DNA from: Hydrogenophaga sp. SL48
Lineage (GTDB): Bacteria; Pseudomonadota; Gammaproteobacteria; Burkholderiales; Burkholderiaceae_C
NCBI RefSeq assembly: GCF_021729865.1
Contig: NZ_CP063400.1
Location: 5,084,001 to 5,148,000 of the forward strand
Direction of reading: 5' to 3'
Length of the DNA: 64,000 nucleotides
Of the stretch, positions 55,004 through 64,000 are shown in pieces. How positions within the stretch are numbered: the stretch's first letter is position 1; each line of letters begins with the position of its first letter. The position numbers and the translations under genes are program-made. The notes under the pieces are model-generated. The model saw nothing but the letters and a program-made list of their open reading frames with translations, was not told where the DNA came from and did no database searches.

Positions 55004-58000
55004 ATGAAATCATTACTCGACCTGTTCAAGCAGTTCACGCCCGACGAGCATTTCGATGCCATCCGCATCGGCCTGGCCTCGCCGGAAAAAATCCGCTCGT
55101 GGTCTTTCGGCGAAGTGAAGAAGCCCGAAACCATCAACTACCGCACGTTCAAGCCCGAACGCGATGGCCTGTTCTGCGCCAAGATTTTTGGTCCCATCAA
55201 GGACTACGAATGCCTGTGCGGCAAGTACAAGCGCCTCAAGCACCGCGGCGTGATCTGCGAGAAGTGTGGCGTTGAAGTCACGCAGACCAAGGTGCGCCGC
55301 GAGCGCATGGGTCACATCGACCTGGCCGCGCCCTGCGCCCACATCTGGTTCCTGAAGTCGCTGCCCTCGCGTCTGGGCCTGATTCTGGACATGACGCTGC
55401 GCGACATCGAGCGCGTGCTGTACTTCGAAGCCTATGTGATCGTCGATCCCGGCATGACCCCGCTGAAGAAGTTCGCGATCATGTCCGAGGACGACTACGA
55501 CGCCAAGCGCAAGGAATACGGCGACGAGTTCATCGCCAAGATGGGCGCCGAGGGCATCAAGGAACTGCTGCAGGCCATCGACCTCGACATCGAGATCGAG
55601 AAGCTGCGCAACGACCTGACCGGCTCCGAGCTGAAGATCAAGAAGAACGCCAAGCGCCTGAAGGTGCTGGAAGCCTTCAAGAAGTCGGGCATCAAGCCCG
55701 AGTGGATGGTGCTCGACGTGCTGCCCGTGCTGCCGCCGGACCTGCGTCCGTTGGTGCCCCTGGACGGTGGCCGCTTCGCGACCTCCGACCTGAACGACCT
55801 GTACCGCCGCGTCATCAACCGCAACAGCCGCCTGCGCCGTCTGCTCGAACTCAAGGCCCCTGAAATCATCGCGCGCAACGAAAAGCGCATGCTGCAGGAA
55901 GCCGTGGACTCGCTGCTGGACAACGGTCGCCGTGGCAAGGCCATGACGGGCGCCAACAAGCGCGCGCTGAAGTCGCTGGCCGACATGATCAAGGGCAAGA
56001 GCGGTCGTTTCCGCCAGAACTTGCTGGGCAAGCGCGTCGACTACTCGGGACGTTCGGTCATCGTGGTGGGCCCGACGCTCAAGCTGCACCAGTGCGGCCT
56101 GCCCAAGCTGATGGCGCTCGAACTGTTCAAGCCTTTCATCTTCGCCCAGCTGGAACAGCGTGGCATCGCGACCACCATCAAGGCCGCGAAGAAGGAGGTC
56201 GAGAGCGGCACGCCGGTGGTGTGGGACATCCTGGAAGAGGTGATCAAAGAGCACCCGGTGATGCTGAACCGCGCACCCACGCTGCACCGCCTGGGCATCC
56301 AGGCCTTTGAACCCATCCTGATCGAAGGCAAGGCGATCCAGCTGCACCCCCTCGTTTGCGCGGCGTTCAACGCCGACTTCGACGGTGACCAGATGGCCGT
56401 TCACGTGCCGCTGTCGGTGGAAGCCCAGATCGAAGCCCGCACCCTGATGCTGGCCTCGAACAACGTGCTGTTCCCGGCCAACGGCGAGCCTTCCATCGTG
56501 CCGTCGCAAGACGTGGTGCTGGGTCTGTACTACGCGACCCGCGAACGCATCAACGGCAAGGGCGAGGGCATGATCTTCTCGGATCTGGCCGAGCTGCAGC
56601 GTGCGCTGGACAACGGCGTGGTGGAAATCACCGCCAAGATCAGCGTGCGCCTGACCGAGTCGACCAAGAACAAGGAAACCGGCGAATTCGTGACCAGCAC
56701 CTCGCTGGTGGACACGACGGTCGGCCGTGCCCTGCTGTCGGAAATCCTGCCCAAGGGTCTGCCTTTTGAGGTGCTGAACAAGGCGCTGAAGAAGAAGGAG
56801 ATCTCCAAGCTGATCAACGTCTCCTTCCGCAAGTGCGGTCTGAAAGAGACCGTGGTGTTTGCCGACAAGCTGCTGCAGAACGGTTTCCGTCTGGCCACGC
56901 GCGCCGGCATCTCCATCTGCGTGGATGACATGCTGGTGCCCAAGGAAAAGCCGGCCATCATCGACCGCGCCGAGAAGGAAGTGAAAGAAATCGCCCAGCA
57001 GTACGCTTCGGGTCTGGTGACCGCCGGCGAGCGCTACAACAAGGTGGTGGACATCTGGGGCAAGGCCGGTGACGAGATCTCCAAGGTCATGATGGCCCAG
57101 CTGGCCAAGCAGAAGACCATGGACCGCCACGGCAAGGAAGTGGACCAGGAGTCGTTCAACTCCATCTACATGATGGCCGACTCGGGTGCCCGTGGCTCTG
57201 CGGCGCAGATCCGCCAGCTGGCCGGCATGCGCGGCCTGATGGCCAAGCCCGACGGCTCCATCATCGAGACCCCCATCACGGCGAACTTCCGTGAAGGTCT
57301 GAACGTGTTGCAGTACTTCATCTCCACCCACGGTGCCCGAAAGGGCCTGGCCGACACGGCGCTGAAGACGGCCAACTCGGGTTACCTGACCCGCCGTCTG
57401 GTCGACGTGACGCAGGATCTGGTGGTCAACAGCCAGGACTGCGGCACGAGCAACGGCACGGTGATGCGCGCCATCGTCGAAGGCGGTGAAGTGATCGAGT
57501 CGCTGCGCGACCGCATCCTGGGCCGTACCGTCGCCGAAGACGTGGTGCACCCCGAGACCCGCGCGACATTGCTGCCGGCCGGCACGCTGCTGGACGAAGA
57601 CATGCTCGACGAGCTGGAAGTCATCGGCGTGGACGAGGTCAAGGTGCGCACCGCACTGACCTGTGAAACCCGTTTCGGCATCTGCGCCAAGTGCTATGGC
57701 CGCGACCTGGGCCGTGGTGGCCTGGTCAACATCGGCGAAGCTGTCGGTGTGATCGCTGCGCAGTCCATCGGTGAACCCGGCACGCAGCTGACGATGCGCA
57801 CCTTCCACATCGGTGGTGCGGCGTCGCGTGCGGCGGTGGCCTCCAGCGTGGAAGCCAAGTCCAGTGGCGCGATCGGCTTCAACGCCACGATGCGTTATGT
57901 GACGAACAGCAAGGGCGAGCTGGTGGTGATCGCGCGTTCCGGCGAAATCATCATCCACGACGAAATCGGTCGCGAGCGCGAGCGTCACAAGGTGCCGTAC

Positions 58001-59218
58001 GGCGCGATCCTGGCGGTCAAGGCCGACCAGCAGATCAAGGCCGGCGCGGTCCTGGCGAACTGGGACCCGCTGACCCGACCCATCATCACGGAATTCGCCG
58101 GTCAGGTGAAGTTCGAGAACGTGGAAGAGGGTCTGACGGTGGCCAAGCAGGTCAACGACGTGACCGGTCTGTCCTCGCTGGTGGTGATCGATCCGAAGCA
58201 CCGCGGTTCGGCCAAGGTGGTGCGTCCGCTGGTCAAGCTGCTCGACGCCCAGGGCAACGAAGTGAAGATCCCCGGCACCGACCACTCGGTGACGGTGGGC
58301 TTCCAGATCGGCGCGCTGCTGGAAGTGCGCGACGGTCAGGACGTCGGCCCCGGCCACGTGCTCGCCCGCATCCCGGTCGAAGGCCAGAAGACGCGCGACA
58401 TCACCGGCGGTCTGCCGCGTGTGGCCGAGCTGTTCGAAGCCCGCAGCCCGAAGGACAAGGGCATGCTGGCCGAGATGACCGGTACCGTGTCGTTCGGCAA
58501 GGAAACCAAAGGCAAGGTCCGCCTGCAGATCACCGATCCGGAAGGCAAGATCTGGGACGAGCTCATCCCCAAGGAAAAGAACATCCTGGTGCACGAAGGC
58601 CAGGTGGTCAACAAGGGCGAGAGCGTGGTCGACGGTCCGGCCGACCCGCAGGACATCCTGCGCCTGCTGGGGATCGAAGAGCTGTCGCGTTACATCGTGG
58701 ACGAGGTGCAGGACGTGTACCGACTCCAAGGTGTGAAGATCAACGACAAGCACATCGAGGTGATCGTTCGCCAGATGCTGCGCCGCGTGATCGTCGACAG
58801 CGTGGGCGATTCGTCGTACATCGCTGGCGAGCAGGTCGAGCGTTCGGAGATCCTGAACACCATCGATGCATTGCACGCCGAAGGCAAGATCGCGCCGACC
58901 TACACCAACGTGTTGCTGGGCATCACCAAGGCTTCGTTGTCGACCGACTCGTTCATCTCGGCGGCTTCCTTCCAGGAAACCACCCGCGTGCTGACCGAAG
59001 CCGCCATCATGGGCAAGCGCGATGAACTGCGTGGTCTGAAGGAAAACGTGATCGTGGGTCGCCTGATCCCGGCCGGTACCGGCATGGCCTACCACGAGGC
59101 GCGCAAGGTCAAGGAGAAGATGGACGACGAAGAGCGCCGGGCCATCGCCGAAGCCGATGCGATGTCGCTGGCGGCCGACCAGGCCGACGCCTCCAGCACC
59201 AGCGACGCGGCCGAATAA
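55004..59218 (+). CDS. rpoC: DNA-directed RNA polymerase subunit beta'
   Basis: The 1,404-residue subunit has the N-terminal zinc motif ([20 protein letters not shown]), the active-site triad NADFDGDQ (D458, D460, D462) and the second zinc site ([14 protein letters not shown]). The trigger-loop region is [19 protein letters not shown]. It pairs with RpoB and is followed by a strong terminator. Confidence 0.99.
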   Translation: MKSLLDLFKQFTPDEHFDAIRIGLASPEKIRSWSFGEVKKPETINYRTFKPERDGLFCAKIFGPIKDYECLCGKYKRLKHRGVICEKCGVEVTQTKVRRERMGHIDLAAPCAHIWFLKSLPSRLGLILDMTLRDIERVLYFEAYVIVDPGMTPLKKFAIMSEDDYDAKRKEYGDEFIAKMGAEGIKELLQAIDLDIEIEKLRNDLTGSELKIKKNAKRLKVLEAFKKSGIKPEWMVLDVLPVLPPDLRPLVPLDGGRFATSDLNDLYRRVINRNSRLRRLLELKAPEIIARNEKRMLQEAVDSLLDNGRRGKAMTGANKRALKSLADMIKGKSGRFRQNLLGKRVDYSGRSVIVVGPTLKLHQCGLPKLMALELFKPFIFAQLEQRGIATTIKAAKKEVESGTPVVWDILEEVIKEHPVMLNRAPTLHRLGIQAFEPILIEGKAIQLHPLVCAAFNADFDGDQMAVHVPLSVEAQIEARTLMLASNNVLFPANGEPSIVPSQDVVLGLYYATRERINGKGEGMIFSDLAELQRALDNGVVEITAKISVRLTESTKNKETGEFVTSTSLVDTTVGRALLSEILPKGLPFEVLNKALKKKEISKLINVSFRKCGLKETVVFADKLLQNGFRLATRAGISICVDDMLVPKEKPAIIDRAEKEVKEIAQQYASGLVTAGERYNKVVDIWGKAGDEISKVMMAQLAKQKTMDRHGKEVDQESFNSIYMMADSGARGSAAQIRQLAGMRGLMAKPDGSIIETPITANFREGLNVLQYFISTHGARKGLADTALKTANSGYLTRRLVDVTQDLVVNSQDCGTSNGTVMRAIVEGGEVIESLRDRILGRTVAEDVVHPETRATLLPAGTLLDEDMLDELEVIGVDEVKVRTALTCETRFGICAKCYGRDLGRGGLVNIGEAVGVIAAQSIGEPGTQLTMRTFHIGGAASRAAVASSVEAKSSGAIGFNATMRYVTNSKGELVVIARSGEIIIHDEIGRERERHKVPYGAILAVKADQQIKAGAVLANWDPLTRPIITEFAGQVKFENVEEGLTVAKQVNDVTGLSSLVVIDPKHRGSAKVVRPLVKLLDAQGNEVKIPGTDHSVTVGFQIGALLEVRDGQDVGPGHVLARIPVEGQKTRDITGGLPRVAELFEARSPKDKGMLAEMTGTVSFGKETKGKVRLQITDPEGKIWDELIPKEKNILVHEGQVVNKGESVVDGPADPQDILRLLGIEELSRYIVDEVQDVYRLQGVKINDKHIEVIVRQMLRRVIVDSVGDSSYIAGEQVERSEILNTIDALHAEGKIAPTYTNVLLGITKASLSTDSFISAASFQETTRVLTEAAIMGKRDELRGLKENVIVGRLIPAGTGMAYHEARKVKEKMDDEERRAIAEADAMSLAADQADASSTSDAAE

Positions 59219-59241
59219 AGCTTCACCGCCCGCCCCCCAAA

Positions 59242-59274
59242 AGCCCCCGACCGTCAGGTCGGGGGCTTTTTTTT
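59242..59274 (+). terminator. Intrinsic terminator after rpoC
   Basis: A perfect 11-bp stem, agcccccgacc (59242-59252) with ggtcgggggct (59257-59267), has a four-base loop and is followed by eight T residues. This is the clearest rho-independent terminator in the window. Confidence 0.95.
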
Positions 59275-59378
59275 CGGGACGCGGGTCGGGCGCGCGCGGC
59301 ACGCCGCGGAGGGGCTGGGGTATATTGCCCAGCGCTCGCCGGGCGCTGTCTGGCGTCAACTCCAACGGAGATCTCAAT

Positions 59379-59972
59379 ATGTCGGCTGTCTCGTGGATCG
59401 TGCTCGCGGTGGTTCTGTTGCTGGTGTTCTGGGCCGTGGGCGCCTTCAACCGGTTGACCCGCCTGAAAAACGCGATCGCCAATGCCTTTGGCCAGATCGA
59501 CGTGCAACTCAAGCGCCGCTACGACCTGATTCCCAACCTGGTCGAGGTCGCGCGCAAGTACCTCGCGCACGAAGCCCAGACCCTGGAGGCCGTGATCGCG
59601 GCCCGCAACCAGGCGCGCAGCGCCGAGCAGTCGGCGGCGGCGAGCCCGTTGAACGCGGGCGCCATCGGCGCGCTGGCCGGTGCCGAGCAGGTGCTCGGTG
59701 GCGCTTTGGGCCGGCTGTTTGCGGTGGCCGAGGCCTACCCGGACCTGAAGGCCGACCAGACCATGCGCGAACTGAGCGAGGAGCTGTCCAGCACCGAAAA
59801 CCGCATCGGTTTTGCGCGCCAGGCCTACAACGACCACGTGCTGGAATTCAACGACGCGGCGGCCCAGTTCCCGGCGCTGATCGTGGCCCGGCTGTTCAAC
59901 TTCCAGCCGCAGTCGATGCTGCAGTCCACCCAGAACGAAGCCGAACGTGCGGCGGTGAAGGTGAGTTTTTGA
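59379..59972 (+). CDS. LemA-family protein
   Basis: The 197-residue protein has an N-terminal transmembrane helix (about residues 3-22) with the mature part outside. The LemA coiled helical domain follows (FNRLTRLKNAIANAFGQIDVQLKRRYDLIPNLVEVARKY and RQAYNDHVLEFNDAAAQFPALIVARLFNFQP). LemA proteins are membrane-anchored helical bundles of unclear role. It is paired with an M48 protease, a recurring partnership. Confidence 0.93.
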   Translation: MSAVSWIVLAVVLLLVFWAVGAFNRLTRLKNAIANAFGQIDVQLKRRYDLIPNLVEVARKYLAHEAQTLEAVIAARNQARSAEQSAAASPLNAGAIGALAGAEQVLGGALGRLFAVAEAYPDLKADQTMRELSEELSSTENRIGFARQAYNDHVLEFNDAAAQFPALIVARLFNFQPQSMLQSTQNEAERAAVKVSF

Positions 59973-59974
59973 TG

Positions 59975-60060
59975 CACCCCCCTGCGCCGCTTCGCGGCTT
60001 CCCCCCAGGGGGACCGCGCCCTTGGACCGGCGGAGCCGGATCTTCGGCGTGCGTTGGGTG
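59975..60060. repeat. Dispersed palindromic repeat, type 2 variant (locus G)
   Basis: Two bases after the lemA stop it reads gcacccccctgcgccgcttc, then a centre of ttccccccagggggac, then gcgcccttggaccggcggagccgga. The distal arm differs from other type-2 copies but keeps the same order. It occupies most of the lemA-protease spacer. Confidence 0.85.
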
Positions 60061-60112
60061 GGGCACGCACTCCGGGGTGAGCGTGTCGCTGTCGTTTCGA
60101 GCGTGAAACGCT

Positions 60113-61177
60113 GTGCTGATCTTTGAGTCCCAACGCGAGGCGCGCGGGCAGACGCTCAAGCTGCTGCTGGCGTTTGGCCTCACCGTGCTGTTGCTGGTGG
60201 TGGCGGTCAACGCAGCGCTCGCCCTGGCCTGGGGGCTGACCTGGAGTTTCTGGGTGCCGGGTGCGATGGTCCCTCGCCACTTTTTTGAGGTCAACACCGC
60301 GGTCACGCTGCTGTTCGTGCTGGGCGGCTGGTGGGTGGAAACCTCGCGCCTGTCCGGGGGCGGGCGGGCGCTGGCCGAGCAGATGGGGGCGCGGCTGGCC
60401 CAGCCGGGCAGCCACTTTGACGAACACCGGTTTGCCAACATCGTCGATGAGATGGCGATCTCTTCGGGCATGAAGCGGCCGCAGGCGATGGTGCTGGCGC
60501 GTGACCAGGGCATCAACGCCTTCGCCACCGGCTGGGACGAGGACGACGCGGTGGTGGCGGTCACCGCGGGAGCGCTGGAGCACCTCAACCGCGAGGAGTT
60601 GCAGGGTCTGGTGGCACACGAGTTCAGTCACATCCGCGAAGGCGACACCCGCCTGAACATGCGCCTGATGGGCATGGTGTTTGGCCTGGAGATGCTGTTT
60701 CGCATGGGGCAGCACCTGGCCGAGCCCGATGTGAGGGAACGCCGCATGGCCGCTTCGCTGCTGGGCGTGGCCATCATGGCCGCGGGCTGGCTGGGCTGGG
60801 TGGCCGGGCATGCCCTGCAGGCGGCGGTGTCGCGCCAGCGCGAGTACCTGGCCGACGCCCGCGCGGTGCAGTGGACACGCAACCGCGACGGGCTGGGCGG
60901 CGTCCTGCGCAAGATCATGAGCCAGCAGAACGAAGGTGTGGTGTTCCGGCGGATGGGCTCGACGGTGCAGCACATGCTGCTGGTGGGGAGCGAGGACGGA
61001 AGGGTGGCACACTGGTTCGATTCCCATCCGTCGCTGGCGCAGCGGGTGCGCCGCATCTACGGCCGCCAGATGGGCCCGCTGTCACTCGAGCGCAACGATG
61101 CGCACGACCCCGTCACGGCCTCGACCACGCCGCCAGCGCCACCCGGCGTCACGGCACCCGGCTGGACCTTGAGCTGA
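60113..61177 (+). CDS. M48-family zinc metalloprotease (HtpX-like)
   Basis: The 354-residue membrane protease has N-terminal transmembrane helices (about residues 16-40 and 62-78). The zinc motif HEFSH is at 169-173, and the third-ligand region QREYLADARAVQWTRN lies further down. A pair of helices at about 205-240 follows the zinc motif. It probably degrades misfolded membrane proteins. GTG at 60113 is used. Genome context with LemA matches the known pairing. Confidence 0.9.
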   Translation: MLIFESQREARGQTLKLLLAFGLTVLLLVVAVNAALALAWGLTWSFWVPGAMVPRHFFEVNTAVTLLFVLGGWWVETSRLSGGGRALAEQMGARLAQPGSHFDEHRFANIVDEMAISSGMKRPQAMVLARDQGINAFATGWDEDDAVVAVTAGALEHLNREELQGLVAHEFSHIREGDTRLNMRLMGMVFGLEMLFRMGQHLAEPDVRERRMAASLLGVAIMAAGWLGWVAGHALQAAVSRQREYLADARAVQWTRNRDGLGGVLRKIMSQQNEGVVFRRMGSTVQHMLLVGSEDGRVAHWFDSHPSLAQRVRRIYGRQMGPLSLERNDAHDPVTASTTPPAPPGVTAPGWTLS

Positions 61178-61202
61178 ACCCTTTACAGATCCCTCCCGCT
61201 GA

Positions 61203-62549
61203 ATGTCCATCGATCATCAAAGCGCATCACCCCGGCTTGCCCCCAGCCTGGGGGCCCTGTTGCATGAGACCGCCCGCTGCGTGCTGGCGGTCGAGCAGGG
61301 GCATTCGCTCAGCGAGGTGCTGCCACGCGTGCCCGCCGGGATGCGGCCTGGCACCCAGGCGCTGAGCTTTCAGGCGTTGCGCCACCTGGGCACGGCGCGT
61401 GCCGTGGCGCAGCGGCTGGCCCAGCGGGCGCCCGCACCGCCGGTGCTTGCCTTGCTGCATGCGTCGCTGGCCGTGCTGATCGCGGACGAAGAAGGTTTGC
61501 AATACCAGCCGCACACCGTGGTGAACCAGGCCGTGGACGCGGCCAAGCTCGCACGCGAAACCCGCATGCAGGCCGGCTTTCTCAACGCCTGTCTGCGCCG
61601 CTTCCTGCGGGAGCGCCGCACGCTGCTGGAGAGCGTGGCACAGGATCCGGTGGCGCGCTGGAACCACCCTCGCTGGTGGATCGAACGGCTGCAGCGCGAC
61701 CATCCGGACCACTGGCAGACCATCCTGCAGGCCAGCAACCGGCCAGGGCCGATGGTGCTGCGCGTCAACCGACGCCTCGTCGCACGCGACGCCTATGCCC
61801 GGACGCTGAGCGACCTGGGGCTGGAGACGCAGGCGCTGGGCGAGGATGGGCTGGTGATGGCCACGCCGCTGCCGGTCGACCGCCTTCCCGGTTTTGCGCA
61901 AGGGCACTGCTCGGTGCAGGACGGCGCGGCCCAGCTGGCGGCCGGCTTGCTGCTGGACGGCCGCGAGTGGAGCGCGAACGACCGGGTGCTCGACGCCTGC
62001 GCGGCGCCTGGCGGCAAGACCGCCCACCTGCTGGAGCGGGCCGATCTGGACCTGCTCGCGCTGGATGTGGACGCCCAGCGCTGCGAACGCATCCACGACA
62101 ACCTGCGCCGCCTGGGCTTCCAGGCCGAGGTGAAGGCGGCCGATGCGGGCCAGCCCGACACCTGGTGGGACGGTCGCCCGTTCAATGCCATCCTGCTGGA
62201 CGCGCCCTGCACCGCCGCCGGCATCGTGCGCCGCCACCCCGACGTGCGCTGGTTGCGCCGGGCCACCGACGTGGAGCAGCTGGTCGCCATCCAGCGGCGC
62301 CTGCTCGACACCTTGTGGCCGCTGCTCAAACCGGGCGGTCGGCTGGTCTATTGCACCTGCTCGGTGTTCCATGCCGAGGGCCAGGATCAGGTCCGGGCGT
62401 TCCTTGAACGCCACACCGACGCCGTTCTGGCCCCCTCACCAGGGCATTTGCTCCCTGGAACCGCCGCCCCTGGCGGGGAGTTCAACGACAATGAACCGGG
62501 TGGATACGACGGCTTTTATTACGCCCGCCTGGACAAGGTCCTGCCTTGA
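61203..62549 (+). CDS. rsmB: 16S rRNA (cytosine-967-C5)-methyltransferase
   Basis: The 448-residue protein has a NusB-like N-terminal domain (about residues 10-155). The RsmB/NOP methyltransferase follows, with DACAAPGGKTAHLLE as the SAM site and two catalytic cysteines, DAPCTAAG (C336) and YCTCSVF (C386). It makes m5C967 in 16S rRNA. In betaproteobacteria it heads the rsmB-DUF4390-ntrYX cluster seen here. Confidence 0.95.
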   Translation: MSIDHQSASPRLAPSLGALLHETARCVLAVEQGHSLSEVLPRVPAGMRPGTQALSFQALRHLGTARAVAQRLAQRAPAPPVLALLHASLAVLIADEEGLQYQPHTVVNQAVDAAKLARETRMQAGFLNACLRRFLRERRTLLESVAQDPVARWNHPRWWIERLQRDHPDHWQTILQASNRPGPMVLRVNRRLVARDAYARTLSDLGLETQALGEDGLVMATPLPVDRLPGFAQGHCSVQDGAAQLAAGLLLDGREWSANDRVLDACAAPGGKTAHLLERADLDLLALDVDAQRCERIHDNLRRLGFQAEVKAADAGQPDTWWDGRPFNAILLDAPCTAAGIVRRHPDVRWLRRATDVEQLVAIQRRLLDTLWPLLKPGGRLVYCTCSVFHAEGQDQVRAFLERHTDAVLAPSPGHLLPGTAAPGGEFNDNEPGGYDGFYYARLDKVLP

Positions 62550-62571
62550 CGGAGCGCAGCCCACAGCCGCT

Positions 62572-63216
62572 GTGAAGCCGCTGTGGCGCTGGCTGCTGGC
62601 AGCCGTTTGTGCCCTGCTGCTGTTGCTGCAGGCTCTGCCAGCGCAGGCGCGTGGGCCCGAGGTGCTGCAGAGCAGCCTTCAGCGCAGCGCCGACGGCCTT
62701 CAACTCTCGGTGCGCCTGGCACTGGCGCCCTCGCCGGCCGTGGAGGACGCCTTGCTCAAAGGCGTCCCCATCTATTTCGCCTGGCAGACCGAGGTGGTGC
62801 GCGAGCGCTGGTACTGGACCGACAAGCGCATCAGCGCCGCCGCGCGCACCCTCAGGCTGGCTTACCAGCCGCTCACCCGTCGCTGGCGCGTGAGCCTGTC
62901 CACCGACGGTGGCGCCATTGGCACGGGATTGCAATACGCGCTGCACCAGAACTTCGACTCGCTGCCCGACGCGCTGGCGGGCATCAGCCGTGTGGTCAAC
63001 TGGCAGATTGCCGAGCCCGGCCGGCTGGAGGAGGGTGTTCGCTACCAGGCGCAGTGGCGCTTCCGGCTCGACCTCTCTCTGCTGCCGCGACCGTTCCAGA
63101 TCGGCATGGTGAACCAGCCCGACTGGGTGATCGAGGTCCAGCGCAACCTGGACGTGCCCGCGAACAACGAGGCCGACCCCCGCCCTGAATCTGCTGCCGC
63201 GCCCGATGCGCGCTGA
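62572..63216 (+). CDS. DUF4390 periplasmic protein
   Basis: The 214-residue protein has a signal peptide (KPLWRWLLAAVCALLLLLQA, cleavage after ALPAQA). DUF4390 follows, including LKGVPIYFAWQTEVVRERWYWTDKRISAAARTLRLAYQPLTRRW and WRFRLDLSLLPRPFQIG. The function is unknown; its fixed place before ntrY suggests a link to signalling. GTG at 62572 gives the signal peptide, though no good ribosome site precedes it. Confidence 0.85.
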   Translation: MKPLWRWLLAAVCALLLLLQALPAQARGPEVLQSSLQRSADGLQLSVRLALAPSPAVEDALLKGVPIYFAWQTEVVRERWYWTDKRISAAARTLRLAYQPLTRRWRVSLSTDGGAIGTGLQYALHQNFDSLPDALAGISRVVNWQIAEPGRLEEGVRYQAQWRFRLDLSLLPRPFQIGMVNQPDWVIEVQRNLDVPANNEADPRPESAAAPDAR

Positions 63217-63250
63217 TGCCGTTCATCGCGTGCCACAGCCGCCCCACCAC

Positions 63251-64000
63251 GTGAGCACCGACAGCGCCCGCCTCGACCACAAGGCGGCCCGCCGCAAGCG
63301 CTGGGCTCTGGTGGCCGCCCTGGTGTTCATGACCGGGCTGGGCATGGTGCTCCTGTTCCTGCTCACGCTGGCCACCCGCAACCGCGCCTTCTACGAGCAG
63401 AATTTCGCCTGGCTGGCGGCGGTGAACGTGGCGGTCGCAGTGCTGCTGTTCCTCGTCATCGTCTGGCTTGCCATGCGGCTGATCATGCGGTTGAGGCGCG
63501 GCAAGTTTGGCAGTCAGCTGCTGCTCAAGCTGGCGGCCATCATCGGGCTGGTCGGTGTGTTGCCGGGGGTGCTGATCTATGCGGTGTCCTACCAGTTCGT
63601 GGCCAGGTCCATCGAGAGCTGGTTCGACGTGCGCGTCGAGTCGGCGCTGGCCGCCGGCCTCAACCTGGGTCGCACCACGCTCGACACCCTGAGCGCCGAC
63701 CTCAGCGGCAAAACCCGCATGGCCGCCGAAGAGCTGGCCCGGCTGCCTTCAACGTCAGCCTTGTTGGCCATGGAGCGCCTGCGCAGGCAGCTCGGCGCCA
63801 GCGACATGGTGCTCTGGAGCAGCTCGGGACAGGCCTTGGCCACCGCGGGTGCCTCGCGTTTCGATTTCACGCCCAACCGCCCCGCGACGGCCGTGCTGCG
63901 CAGCGTGCGCGCCAACCGGGTGGTGACGCAGATCGAAGGGCTGGAAGAGGGCAGCGACGGCGCCGAGCAGGCGGAGCTGGCGGTGGGGCAGGCACGCATC
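63251..64000 (+). CDS. ntrY: NtrY-like sensor histidine kinase (partial)
   Basis: The N-terminal 250 codons are seen. After a basic start (VSTDSARLDHKAARRKRWAL) come three hydrophobic segments near residues 18-38, 50-75 and 90-112 (KLAAIIGLVGVLPGVLIYAVSYQFV). The start of an extracytoplasmic sensor part follows. This resembles the N-terminus of NtrY, a nitrogen-signalling kinase. Upstream rsmB-DUF4390 is the standard context. GTG at 63230 in the same frame is an alternative start. The kinase domain lies beyond the window. Confidence 0.8.
   Translation, partial: MSTDSARLDHKAARRKRWALVAALVFMTGLGMVLLFLLTLATRNRAFYEQNFAWLAAVNVAVAVLLFLVIVWLAMRLIMRLRRGKFGSQLLLKLAAIIGLVGVLPGVLIYAVSYQFVARSIESWFDVRVESALAAGLNLGRTTLDTLSADLSGKTRMAAEELARLPSTSALLAMERLRRQLGASDMVLWSSSGQALATAGASRFDFTPNRPATAVLRSVRANRVVTQIEGLEEGSDGAEQAELAVGQARI

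Noticed and set aside
55013..59512. Very long open frame (1,499 codons) on the minus strand opposite rpoC
   Set aside because: The high-GC code with strong third-position bias leaves the antisense frame free of stops; the translation is low-complexity His/Gln/Val/Arg/Asp-rich and fully antisense to a certain gene.

Overview
The window is high-GC DNA with strong codon bias from a betaproteobacterium of the order Burkholderiales, most likely the family Comamonadaceae and possibly near Hydrogenophaga. The family and genus are inferred from protein resemblance and gene order. Two gene orders support the order-level call: tRNA-Tyr, tRNA-Gly, tRNA-Thr, tuf, tRNA-Trp, secE, nusG, rplKAJL, rpoBC; and rsmB, DUF4390, ntrY. 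The window holds about 60 protein genes, four tRNAs, two insertion sequences, a decayed integron and a family of dispersed repeats.

Layout. 1-4.6 kb: a divergent LysR regulator, a CoA-transferase and an HMG-CoA-lyase-type gene, the latter two separated by an IS110-family element whose 5' noncoding region folds like a bridge RNA. 4.7-7.1 kb: a DUF4189 lipoprotein, a LysR regulator and a trypsin-like lipoprotein. 7.1-11.7 kb: a lysine module, davA-davB-lysE with a divergent LysG/ArgP-type regulator, which can degrade L-lysine to 5-aminovalerate or export it. 11.8-20 kb: psiF-like, argS, SPOR protein, dsbA, lptA, lptB, rpoN and a 23S rRNA methyltransferase. 20-22.8 kb: PIN protein, glutaredoxin, and an HxlR/qorB divergent pair. 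22.8-26.5 kb: an integron remnant with an internally deleted intI, a LexA-like box, an attI split by an IS1182-family element, and two cassettes. 26.5-38 kb: small conserved proteins, an AlkC-like glycosylase with a LysR gene, pncC, pgpA, thiL, a Gcr-type membrane protein, apaG, rpe and gph. 38.1-45.2 kb: the tryptophan operon (candidate trpL, trpE, trpG, ltaE, a LysE/RhtB exporter, trpD, a small membrane ORF, trpC) and ung. 45.2-59.3 kb: the tRNA, translation and transcription locus. 59.4-64 kb: lemA, an M48 protease, rsmB, DUF4390 and the start of ntrY.

The most unusual features fall into four groups. First, the IS110 leader RNA has two loops carrying a sequence that is also present at the element's right end. 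Second, the integron remnant has lost its integrase catalytic region through an internal deletion plus a frameshift, and an IS sits exactly at the attI core GTT. Third, a GC-rich palindromic repeat family occupies seven intergenic loci. It lies almost always just after a stop codon, is amplified once as a perfect 81-bp triplet, and once is translated as the N-terminus of TrpG. Fourth, a short ORF with two Trp codons precedes trpE.

All functional calls come from reading the sequence and recalling families; no database search was run.
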